A stretch of DNA of 64,000 nt from positions 186,001 to 250,000 of the forward strand of contig VWPU01002115.1 in the NCBI GenBank assembly GCA_013398955.1. The letters run 5' to 3'. The DNA comes from Callaeas wilsoni (Eukaryota > Chordata > Aves > Passeriformes > Callaeidae). Below, in pieces: positions 40,191 to 50,416 of this stretch. Both the position numbers and the translations under genes were made by a program. Within the stretch, counting starts at the first letter, position 1; every line of letters starts with the position of its first letter. Under the pieces are notes generated by a model that was not told where the DNA came from, made no database searches, and was given only the letters and a program-made list of their open reading frames with translations.

Positions 40191-40673
40191 TTTCCCTGAG
40201 TTTAGAGTTTTCCCTGTTTTGCAAAGGTGTGCATTTTTTATGAAAAATAGTTGGGTTTTCATGTACACCTTTATATTAAAACATGCCTCTATAGCTGCAT
40301 GTAAAATTTCTGAAATTACTGCTGTAATGATTTACCACCACTGTGAATTTAAATAATACAAATGGTGCAGGAAATATTCATAAATTGTATCTGTATGTGG
40401 CAGTGGCCCAGGTTAAATAGGTTTCTGGTGATCTGTGTTAGTTCTATTTTGTATAAATATTGATTATTCCTAACAGATTAATGGAAAATTTGAGGTTTTT
40501 TTTTTTTTTCAAAACACCAATGTTACTTTTTGAAACAGTTATTATACAAAGAGATTTGAACAGCCATTTACAGAAAATAATTCCTTTAGTGTGATTTTTC
40601 CCCCCTATATTTAAATGGATTTAATATTTTATTGTGGTAAAGAATATGGAGTTTAAAATGTCCTCTCTCTTAG

Positions 40674-40834
40674 GTGGAAGAGCTGATGAATGCACTGGAA
40701 AAGACTAGACAAGAATTAGATTCTACGAAAGCTCGTCTTGCCTCAACACAGCAGTCTTTGGCTGAAAAAGAAGCACATCTGGCTAACCTGAGAATAGAGC
40801 GAAGGAAACAGCTTGAAGAAATTCTAGAAATGAA
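40674..40834 (+). CDS. ERC2: ERC2 internal coding exon (coiled coil)
   Basis: This exon is the next coding segment of ERC2. It is 161 bases: 53 full codons beginning VEELMNALEKTRQELDSTKA and ending QLEEILEM, plus two bases (AA) of a Lys codon. It contains the family-conserved STQQSLAEKEAHLANLR stretch. The sequence is a regular heptad coiled coil with Leu at a/d-like positions and many salt-bridge residues. ALEKTRQEL and IERRKQLEEILE fit ERC2, whereas ERC1, from memory, has AMEKVKQEL and AERRKHLEEVLE. The acceptor is a good pyrimidine tract TCCTCTCTCTTAG ending at 40673; the donor is GTAAGT at 40835-40840. Entry phase 0 fits the exit phase of the exon at 885-1020 exactly. The 44-residue optional exon known in ERC1 between these two segments was not found in the intervening intron by eye. 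The next exon (QEALLAAISEK...) is not in the window. Confidence 0.96.
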
Positions 40835-40925
40835 GTAAGTACCTTGATTTCTCTAATTCCTAGAGAGGAAAAAAAAGAAAATAACTACTTCTGTCATAGG
40901 AGAAATTTTTTTTTTTTTTTTTTTT
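40835..40925 (+). promoter_or_regulatory. ERC2: 5' splice site followed by T20 tract
   Basis: The donor GTAAGT (40835-40840) matches consensus. An uninterrupted T20 run lies at 40906-40925, about 70 bases into the intron. U-rich tracts downstream of donors are known binding places for TIA1, Hu/ELAVL and similar proteins; a function here is inference. The tract could equally be a plain homopolymer. Confidence 0.6.
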
Positions 40926-42310
40926 AAAATTTTTCTCTGCATGTATTTAAGTCTGAATCTAAGGATTTTTAATAGTTTTAAGACACTTAAATTCCTTAAC
41001 AAGCACAGAAGTGCAAAGTTCTTCATTTTAGAAGTACTCAATATCTTTTGAAAGTTGTCCTTTGTTACAGGCAATTAAAAATATCAGCCTTGTATAACTT
41101 CTATGAGAAACTGAGAATCTAAAGCCCCATCTCTCAGTGGGAATGCAATGCTGGAATCTCTGCTAGTGTCACATGCAAGGGAAGGGAGTTATTAACTTTC
41201 TGTTGATGGTGCAAAGCTTATTGCTTTGAATTGGTTAAAAACACCCCCAAACTAACAAAAAGCTTTTTGCGTACACTTTAACACTGTGTATATGTGTTCA
41301 GAATGGAAAAGGGAGACAGACATATAATTTAAATCTAACTTCCTCCACACAAAGAAAAGTAAATATCTGTAATTATGGGGCATTAAAGCTCTGATATGAT
41401 CTTTAAAATTGGCAAAAAGAATGAACCTGCTATGACTTGGCTAGGCTGGTAATTGTGTAAGTTAACATTCAACAAAGAAAATTCACAGCTGGAATTTTGA
41501 AACAGTATTTTTGAGGGAGAAAGCCATATATAACTTCAGGTCAATTGTTATAGTTACCCTTGTATTTTGAAGGAAGGGAAATAATCAGAAAAAATGGTTT
41601 TCATACTGTTATTGTAAATAAGACAAAGTGGAAATGGAATCATATACTTAGCAGGGTTTTATAAAAGTGGATTTTAAGAATAGCTGCCATGTAATGCAGG
41701 TGCAAAAATACTGTAATGGAAGCAGAAATGTTTCCAGGGATATCTAAAGAATTTATGGTTTTGACTTTAATGAGGTCTATATCCATATAGAAAAATGGAA
41801 GCACATATGAATTAGAATACTATGTGACATTATATTCTATAATAGATTTATTTTTAAATAAAAAAAAATTCTTTTATATGTACATATTAATTGTCCTATG
41901 ATAAATCAGATGATCAGTGCCAGTCATCTATTTTCTGTATAGTGCTTTGGTCAGTTTTCTCAAGTGTTTTTTTTTGTCCTAATCATAAGATTTTTTTTTT
42001 TAAAAATCATAATTAACAATTGCTGAAAAACATAGAGGAAAAAAGCTTTAGTTCTGTTAATGTGACTTTTTAAATTGGGTACACAAAACCTCACAGAACA
42101 ATCTGCAAAGTGAGATTGGCAAAAGCTGGTGAGGTGGAACTCATTTTGACAAAAGCTGTTTTATTTTATGAATCAAGGGCTGGGTGAGTGGTATTAGAGG
42201 TGAAAGACTCAGTAGTAAAGATCCTAGTTAGGAATAGTGTGAAATTTAAAATGAGATATAAACATATAGAGTGTTTTTCAGTATAAATTTTAAAACTAAA
42301 ATAATAAAAC
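40926..42310 (+). other. ERC2: second ERC2 intron, non-coding
   Basis: AT-rich intron with no recognised element or exon. Confidence 0.7.
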
Positions 42311-42412
42311 TAGCAGCCCGCTCTAGTGGAAGGTGTTCGTCCTGTGGAAGGGATGTGGGAAATAGATGATCTTCAGAGTCCCTTCAAACCCAAACCATTC
42401 TATGATTCTGTT
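42311..42412 (+). mobile_element. CR1 LINE 3' end, sense, very short
   Basis: AGTGGAAGGTGTTCGTCC, TAGATGATCTTCAGAGTCCC, TTCAAACCCAAACCATTCTA and the terminal TATGATTCTG are the classic last 100 bases of an avian CR1 in + orientation. The single terminal repeat unit marks the 3' boundary. Confidence 0.9.
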
Positions 42413-43213
42413 CATAATCATATTTTAGAAATAATTCATATATTTTGTTACAGCAGTGTAACTTCTGAAATTACTCACTAAAATAAGTGAAGGACAAGTA
42501 AAAACTTTATAAAACTGCTGCATTATAACAGAATATACTTAATACTGGTTTTTTAAAAATGAACAAGGTATTCTCAAAACCAGATTTTAGATGCTAGCTA
42601 GCACCCAGACATTTGCAGACAGAATAATGATAATTCTGTGTTGTAATAATCTAATAAAAAATTGTGTCTTATCTCTGGCATTTTAAGGTAGCTTATTAAT
42701 TGGAAGCATTGACCATAATTTCTATTTATCGTTTAAAAAATTCAGTATTGAGTGATTACAGTTTTTGGCTACTAGTCTCCAGTTAAATAGGCATGAATGT
42801 GTGTTTAAGAACATTCATGATTATTTCCTATGCTTATATTATGTTCAAGTTCCAACCATAACTCTTCATTCTAGGCCCATCTGACTGTCATTGTCAAGAT
42901 CCATCTTAATTTACTGGCCGCAATCAGTTGTCAGTTTTAGATAACTTCTTCAATTGTCATTTCTTGTTCCCATATAAATTCGGTTATTTATGGAAGTTTA
43001 GAATAAAAATGGATAGCAAGTTAGTCTTGTTCATATCTGGTTGGTCTTTTTGAACTGGAAACAGGATAAGCACCTATTAAATGAAAGGTAGTTTGATAAA
43101 ATCAACTCTTAACTTGATGCTAATTTGTGAAAAAATAAGGTTTACTTTAAAGAGTTTGAGAGTAGAAGTTTAAAGAAGGAGTTGGATTTGGATGTTAATT
43201 TATGAATATGTGG

Positions 43214-43229
43214 TTTTTTTTTTTTTTTT
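43214..43229. repeat. poly(T) run, T16
   Basis: Sixteen consecutive T within AT-rich intron. Confidence 0.9.
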
Positions 43230-43942
43230 CAAAATGTCTGTTAAAATATTACTATATTGGTTCTGGAGGAAATATTTTTGTTATGGTCATATTATTTTAG
43301 CGGTGCACACATAACTCATACTGACATTAATGGAAGTTATGCATACATGTTAACAGTAAAATGCAGCATGTTTTCAAATCCATCATTTTGTCCAATTGTC
43401 TTGTTGCTTTGTGCTCTATCTCTGAGCATAAAGCAAAAATCAATGCACTTTTTATTTTTTAGTAAGTGATGCTTTAAAAAAATCTGTATTGCATAGTGTG
43501 ACAAAAGCAATGTTAATTTTTTTTTAAAAAAATGTGTTTATCATCCATAGAAATATTTCAGTTGGCCTGAACTTTAAATATGGTAGTTAGAAATATATCC
43601 TAAGACTACATTTCCAGACATTGGTTTTTTTTTCTGAGAGTCTGCAAGTAGGAGCACAACCTCCTGAGAACTTCACAAGGCTTGCCTAGAAAAGTTTATT
43701 CATTTTGTAACATGAAGAGCTTGAGGGTAGGAGAAGTTTCAGCGCTGTGATGTGGTAGAGGTTTGTCAGATGTTTCAGAAATGCCATATTTGTGGAGCAT
43801 ACTTTCCTGACCACGGTGCTTTCATACAGATCTCCTTTCCTATGTGGTGGTTCCTTCCAAAACTCATAAACCTGCTTATAACAAAATTAGGTAGCTGTAT
43901 AGATAGATAAATGAGTATTTATATAATATTAAAATTGCCTTT

Positions 43943-43960
43943 TATATATATATATATATA
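43943..43960. repeat. (TA)9 microsatellite
   Basis: Nine TA units followed by TGTATGTG. Likely length-variable between individuals. Confidence 0.9.
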
Positions 43961-46900
43961 TGTATGTGAAATAAATGCCTGCCCTCATGGAAAGTGGGCT
44001 TTGCTCCATGGGACAGATCATCTTTTTAGAAATGGTCAAAATTATTTTCCCTTTGGAATATATAAAATTTGACCTGGAGAGCCAAAAGTCATAAAAGAAA
44101 GTCTAATGGCATGTGATGGAAAAGATATAAAAATGATTGTCACTCTTTTTGTAAGTTTGTGTTTTAAGTTATATGGATTTTATCTTCAACTGCAACCTCT
44201 AAAGTTAAAGAGAAGACACAAAACTCCAGTGCCCAAGCTCCCCTCGACCTCTGTTATCAAAATTTGATGTTTTCTTGGTTGAAAATCTTTAACTTTCTGT
44301 GATGTTTACTCTATTTATTGTATAATTACAAGGTTAAAAAATATTTTATTGTGGTTTTGCATTAATTTGATGATCTTTCAGTGACTTAGTTACATGTGAC
44401 AAACTTAGTGAGTGGCCGGGTAATTAATCCCCCAAAAGACCGAACTTCATGTTTTGACTTGAAGATCTGACAAGTCTTAATTTTTGAGATTTAGTTGTTA
44501 ATTACTGAACGTTTCCTCTGTTAACTCAGCACACTCAATGCTCTGAAGCTTTCAGAGTATCCTGAATGAAATTCTTGCCAAGAGTTTAAAAGGCAATTTC
44601 CTTGCCTGTAATAGAGCTCATGCCATCACCTGTGGGTATTGCTGAATCAGTTTTGTTGGATGTGATTTTGCCCTGAAATTCACTACAAATTTCCAGAAGA
44701 AAATATATTTTCCCTTATGTGGCATAAATCAGATGATTAGTAATGTAGCATTAAATATCTCCAAATAAAAACCCAGCTAGTAGTTATTTTATTCAGTAAC
44801 AAAAATAGAACATTGCTGTGCTGTCCAAAAAAATATATTTTAAATTAGATTTTGCAGCAAATTTTCTTACAGTGACAGTATAAAATTAAACATCCCTTCC
44901 TTTGTTTAAGTACGGTCACCATTTTTTCACTGAAAATAATAAATGAATATTGCTTATCTTTGTTTTTCAGTAGGTTTATTCATTTAACAGCACCTGTGTA
45001 TAGTCAGGGATTAAATAGTTGTGGGAAGAAGGGAATGAAATATTTTTTCCACCAAGCATTCAGTCCCAGCAGCTGCCACTCTGCAGAAGTGCTGAACACA
45101 CAGTGCCCTTTGCCTGCTGGGTCAGTGGTTCAGCTGCTCTGCCAGACAAGGAGAGGGCACTTGGATTTGCCACTAGATGCCAGTCTTGGGTGCAAAACCA
45201 TGGTCTGGAGCTGCTTGGTTTGACTAACTTATGAGCAGCTCCACGGGGTGAGGAGGAAACGTCCTGTTGGGAGGAGAATGTGCTTTGTCCCCTTGTCTGT
45301 CACCTGGTCTTACTGGTGCTCTCCTGCCTTGTACAGCAAGAGCTTCAGGCATGGAAAAGCATACAAATGGCTTCAAGTGGACTTCTCAGGATATTGCAGG
45401 AATGAAGAGGATTCTGGAAGTCAGCGGTCACAGCCTAAGGGAAAGACTGTAAAATGTAAAACTAAAGAGTCAGAATTTGTATGGAAGTCAAAATGCTTTA
45501 TGAAGTATCAGTGGCAAAAGTATAAGAAAGTTTACCATTCATCTGATTTTCTGCAGACATACCCCTTTTTTCCATCTATAAATTTTACTGGAGTAGAAGT
45601 TGGGGATTTCACATCTGTGTAGCAGCTTAGCAGGAGTAGCAGCTCTGACAAGGGCCATTGGATGTCGAAAGAATCGATCTAGATGTGTTTCCAGCACCTG
45701 GACAAATCAGCTCATGTCCCCGCCTTCCATTATCCTATTACTATTTCCATCCATCACTATCTGAAACTGACACCTGTGGAGAGAACTCAACATGTTTGCT
45801 TTTATTTATGTCCTAATTGCTCAATCCTAAGAGGTTCTGACACGCACAGGAGAGTGGTTTCTTCCTTATTGCTTTGGGTACAGCAATGGTGAAAAGTGCT
45901 TCTGAAATCTCTATGTGAGTAGTAAATCCAGTGCATCTGGAATGTTTCAGAGTAATTATGTATGCAATTCACCTGTTCAGGGCGAGCATAGGCCAGAGGC
46001 ATGACACTCATTGACAGGAAAATCCCTGATGAATTTGCAGGGACTCTACTTGCATGTAGTCATGAAGTTAATTTCCTTTTTTTGAGTTCTTCCATACAGC
46101 ATGAAGGATGAGGAAAGGAATATAGCAAGGTAGGAGAAATTGGCAAAGTGATTTAGGGTTGGAACTGCTCTTTGAAATGTGTGGAACTCACTTCTTAAAA
46201 CCACTTAAAAGGATGCCTTCCCTACAGATCCGCCTGCTTTCTGTGTTACAGCCAGACAGAGCTTTCCCCTGCACCCATCTTTTCCAAAGGGAAAGCAGGA
46301 AGGGAGATAATCAGTTCTCTTGCCTACACTGGAACTGAGGTGCTTCACTAAAAAGGTGTAGGCAAAGTTGCTTAGTTTATGCTTCTTTTTAATTGCTAGT
46401 ATTTTCTAAAAACAGCCAGCACCTACCTTGGGAATAGTTCTAGGCTGAATGAGCAGTAGTGAATACGTGACATTAGATGAGTCTCTTTGAAGTTTAAGCA
46501 AACACACTAGGGTCAGATTTCTTACATTGTTAATAAAGTATTATTTTGAAAGAAGGATAACTTAATTTTTTTTCTACTTTTCCACCTGTATTTCAGCTTA
46601 TATTTGAAGAAGGATATCTATGATAATTTCTCTAACATGAATTCTTTAACATGTCTTTACTCAATAGGTTAGGTAACAGAACAGTGTGTAAATAGCTGTA
46701 AAGAAAAAATAATTTTCAGAAAGGAATTTACTATTTTTTTATAGATTTATTAGAAAGATTATTTTGACTTGTTTCAACTGTGGTAATGTATGCTATAAAC
46801 ATGTTCAGATAGCAAGTTGATTGTCTCAAAAATGGTACCATTTCAAATGCAGAACTCTACACTTTTTTAGTAACCTGTGGATTGCTTCAATTTAATTGTA

Positions 46901-48259
46901 GGATTCATGCTGAGAGTGTAGAGAGTCATATCCCAAGTTAAATGCAAACTAAACAGCAGGATGTTGATACAACTGTGACTTCCATAGGAAGTAGTTAGAA
47001 TGGTAATGTGGTCTCCTAACTTGGGTGGAAAGTCTCTTGTGACTATTTTTGCCCTACAGACCTGTAACACAGCATGTCTTGACTAACATTTTTGACACCA
47101 ACTCGCAAATGCCATAAAGATTAGAGAAGGCCAAATGAAGGCTTTGTTCTCTGGAACAGAAGCTTTCTTGACTAAAATGAAAAGATGTTTTTCTTTTGTA
47201 AACAACGAAGAGGCACTAAGCAATAAAACGCTTCTCTCTGTGAGACCAGAATGAGTGAGCTGTTTACTTGTCAAAGTAAGACTTCTCTTCAAGACATATG
47301 TCACCAAGTTCCTACTTACTTGAGAGTCTCCTATGTTGAGATTAAAGGATAGTATACTTTGATGTTATTCTGTAAGATTCATAATGTTTGAAATTTTATC
47401 ATCATAGGAGGCAAATTTATTTTCTTAATTTTTTTTTCTTTTAAGGTCATAATTTACTTTCAAAATAGGTTATCGCATGGTATTGAAGGTTAGTAGGATC
47501 AGTTTAGGATTTCTACAAACTGTGATACGAGAGGCTGTGTTTTGCCTACTTTTATATCAATATCCAAGTAAAGGAAGTTGGATCCTCTTCCATTGTTTCT
47601 TGTCCCCTTTAGACAGTGGGAGAGGGCAGTAGCAACTTTTTCAAAGCGTTTCCAGGGAGACAACGTCTTCCTCTCTGTTATGGATAGGTTGCAGTGCTTG
47701 TGTCACAGAGGCATTGTCTGAAGGCAAACCAGGAGTTCAAACATATTCCAGACAATGCATATTATGGTTATAATAATTAAGCATACTTTTCTGAGCTAGA
47801 AAACAAGTCTGGCTTGTTCGTTTCGTAAGGATTTTGTCTCTAGTTTTACAAGTGATCTTTCAGGTTCCTTTGATCCATATGATTTGAGGCACCTGCCAGG
47901 CAGAAGGAGAATTTGGTAGTTCTTCCCACTCTGTACCCTAGGAGTGCACTTCGCTTTCCAGTTTTATTGCTGTTGTTCTTTACCCATTCTGATACCTTGC
48001 CTCAGTCGAAAAATAACAGTCAGTGCTCCAGAAAACATTTCATATTGGAAATTCTACAATACTTTTCAGGGGTTTAGTACTTTCCCCAGGACCTGAATGG
48101 TAGAGAGATCAAGGGGATCCTGCAGCTGCTTTATGAGGGAGAGACTTAAAGACTTCTGACTCTGGGGAGGGTAAGGCAGGGGGAGGATGTGTTTGAAGTT
48201 TGAAGAATCAGAAAGGAAGGCATAAACTCCATATAGAGCTGTTGTTTGCAAGATATCAT

Positions 48260-48440
48260 AGCATGAGGAGTATCAGGCACTTGCTGAAGTTAATCAGTGA
48301 TTGATTTGAAGGAGAGAAGTGCTGCTTTGTGGAGTGGTTGGTTGGTGACCTTCTGGAACATGCTTCCACAGAGACATCAGCTGATGCCAAAAGGGGTTAG
48401 ACAAATTCATCGGCAAGACTGTCTCTTTATGGACTTCTTT
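48260..48440 (+). mobile_element. ancient CR1/L3-like 3' fragment, sense
   Basis: TGGAACATGCTTCCACAGAG, GACATCAGCTGATGCC and AAAAGGGGTTAGACAAATTC, with CATCGGCAAGACTGTCTC after it, follow the old CR1/L3 pattern before the 3' UTR (TGGAACTCACTGCC...GATGC...TTTAAAAGGGGATTAGACAAATTCATGG). The match is short and the boundaries are approximate. Confidence 0.5.
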
Positions 48441-49503
48441 ATACTCTTTGGCTGTTCTTGACCTGTGTTCCTAAAATTTATTTTCTATCTGCAGTATCAG
48501 TTCTTTCCTCCCACTTTCACTGAAGCACACATAGTGATGATTTCTAACCCCCTTTTAATTTATTTTTTTTTAATAACCGATTATATTAAGTCCACTAATA
48601 CAATGTGGAAAAATCAATGGCCACACTTTGAATGGCCTTTTGTGTCTTCTGTTGCCATATAGTGTATAAGTGGATTTACAAGATGATGTAAGTGACAAAA
48701 TGATTGGTTTAAAGTGCAGGTTATAAGTGAGATATGACAGTTACATGACATTCTCTAATGATTGAACCACTTAGAAAATAGGCAGGATTAACACTGTTTC
48801 AGGTTTGCAGGTGTTTCAAACTGCTTGAAGGATGTGGAGATGCAGAGTATTCTAGTATTTTGTAACGTGAATGAAAATTTGAAGAAACAATTGCAGCCGA
48901 AAATTGTTACCTTTACTTCTCCCATTATTTCCTTTTTCACTTTAAATCAATCTCTTTAAATTAAAATGCTTTTCTTTTTAAAATGCTTTCTTTTTAATTT
49001 CTAAATTAAAATACAAAAGACAATATATGTATATTTATACATATAAATATGTTAGGAGTTAAAATTTTCTAAGGAAGCTTGTTATTTTTATTTGAATTTA
49101 AATTACTGAGAAGTTTAGCAATCTTAACTCCTAGATGAAGAAAATGTGAATATGCTATCTACTAAGTATTAACACTTTTTGTCTGGTTTCTATTGCAAAA
49201 CTTCTTTATTTGTAATGTTAGGAAATATAAGGAATAAAAGCATTTTATGGACAGAACAATACTATTGGAACAGATTGTACTCCGTAATTAGTGATCTTGA
49301 CAAAGCTATATATACACTTTGTTTTAAACCTACCTTAAAAATGCTTTTCTTAGGTAAAAAATTAAAGATGGTAAAAATTGTTAGATAGGATGGCATTTGT
49401 TTTGAAGTTCAGCCAGCATGGGAAGGTAGAGGCCTCCATCTCTGATAATACACTCAAAAGAGCAAATGTCACAAAAGAAAGGAAGAAGTAGGAGGCTGAA
49501 AGT

Positions 49504-49519
49504 AAAAAAAAAAAAAAAA
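49504..49519. repeat. poly(A) run, A16
   Basis: Sixteen consecutive A followed by GAAAGAAAAAG. Confidence 0.9.
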
Positions 49520-49756
49520 GAAAGAAAAAGTTTGGCTTCTGTTTCATGGATTTCTTTAAAGCTGACTGAATTACGCCCTTGTCTACTGAAACCCTCTTAG
49601 TGTAATTCCCATTGGCCTCCATGACACCTAGGGCAGTGCTGATCAACTGCAGGCTCCCATACTCCTAACCTTGGCCAGCTCAATATGATTCTAGCAGATA
49701 TTTCAGCATTTTAAACCTCAAAATATGGTGGGTTAGGGTGTTTGTGTTTTTTTTTC

Positions 49757-49776
49757 TTTGTTTGTTTGTTTGTTTG
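49757..49776. repeat. (TTTG)5 microsatellite
   Basis: Five exact TTTG units followed by TTTTC. Confidence 0.9.
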
Positions 49777-50278
49777 TTTTCTTTTTCCAGTGGCAAATCT
49801 TGCATGCTTGAGACCCAGGCCATGCAATTCAATGATAGGAATTATGAGCTGAAGGCCTCCCCAGTGGGATAATGCTGAACTTAATGTAAACTGAGATCTT
49901 TGAAGATGGAGAGCCAAAGAAATTTTAAAGATTTGGATCATTTAAACTAAACTGGTGGATTATTCTTTAATATTGTATAAAAATAAAAAATATAAAATGT
50001 GCTTAGAAATGCATGTTTTCTGTTAGAAGGAAAAGGTCTTAAAAAGTCAGGAGAGAACAGAGTCAGAAGCAATCAAACAGGAACAGTTTTCTTAGCAGCA
50101 GAAGGGAAAGGTTTGATTAGCTTTATCTGCCTTCCCGTTACTTAGGTTCTGTGAAGTAAATCCACTGCTACCTTCTTCCTGTGCTTCCGTATTCCTCCCC
50201 ATGCCCCCAGCAAAACAAGTACTTCTCTCTGTGCTGTGGAAAAACACATCTAAATTCCCATTCTTTACTTCCCTCTAG

Positions 50279-50416
50279 TTGTGTTCTCTCATGTAATAAG
50301 GTGCAAGGTGTGCTTGAAGATTTGTGCTCTCTTGAATGAGATGGTTCTCTAATATGCCTTCTCTTGTGCTTTGTAAGATGTGAGCTCACAGGGCAGCCCT
50401 TCTGCCTGTGAGGCCA
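50279..50416 (-). pseudogene. possible C2H2 zinc-finger fossil
   Basis: Read on the minus strand, 50354-50416 encodes WPHRQKGCPVSSHLTKHKRRH. This keeps the exact spacing of a C2H2 finger: two residues between the first pair of positions, twelve to the first His, then three to the second His (LTKHKRRH). Both cysteines are replaced (Trp and Arg), and the usual Phe is Cys by a single-base difference from TTC. It continues into a linker-like IREPS and then a second, shortened finger-like stretch ending TLLHERTQ, where the last His of the HERTH signature is Gln. A stop follows at 50168-50170. There is no start, no exon structure and no zinc-binding residues on the Cys side, so if real it is a dead remnant. 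Chance similarity of about 40 residues is the alternative. Confidence 0.35.

Larger units (their letters stand above)
42413..48259 (+). other. ERC2: second ERC2 intron, non-coding
   Basis: AT-rich intron. It contains T16 at 43214-43229 and a TA dinucleotide run at 43943-43960. A less AT-rich block at about 45050-45470 keeps overlapping + frames open (longest 45248-45622, 124 codons). No family is recognisable, there is no matching splice phase with ERC2, and I do not call it a gene. Confidence 0.6.
48441..50278 (+). other. ERC2: second ERC2 intron, non-coding
   Basis: AT-rich intron containing an A16 run (49504-49519) and a (TTTG)5 microsatellite (49757-49776). Nothing else recognised. Confidence 0.65.

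Noticed and set aside
43943..43960. TA run as a possible replication or structural element
   Set aside because: A plain dinucleotide microsatellite explains it.
45248..45622. 124-codon + frame
   Set aside because: No similarity recognised, no acceptor/donor pair giving ERC2-compatible phase, and overlapping + frames in the same block.
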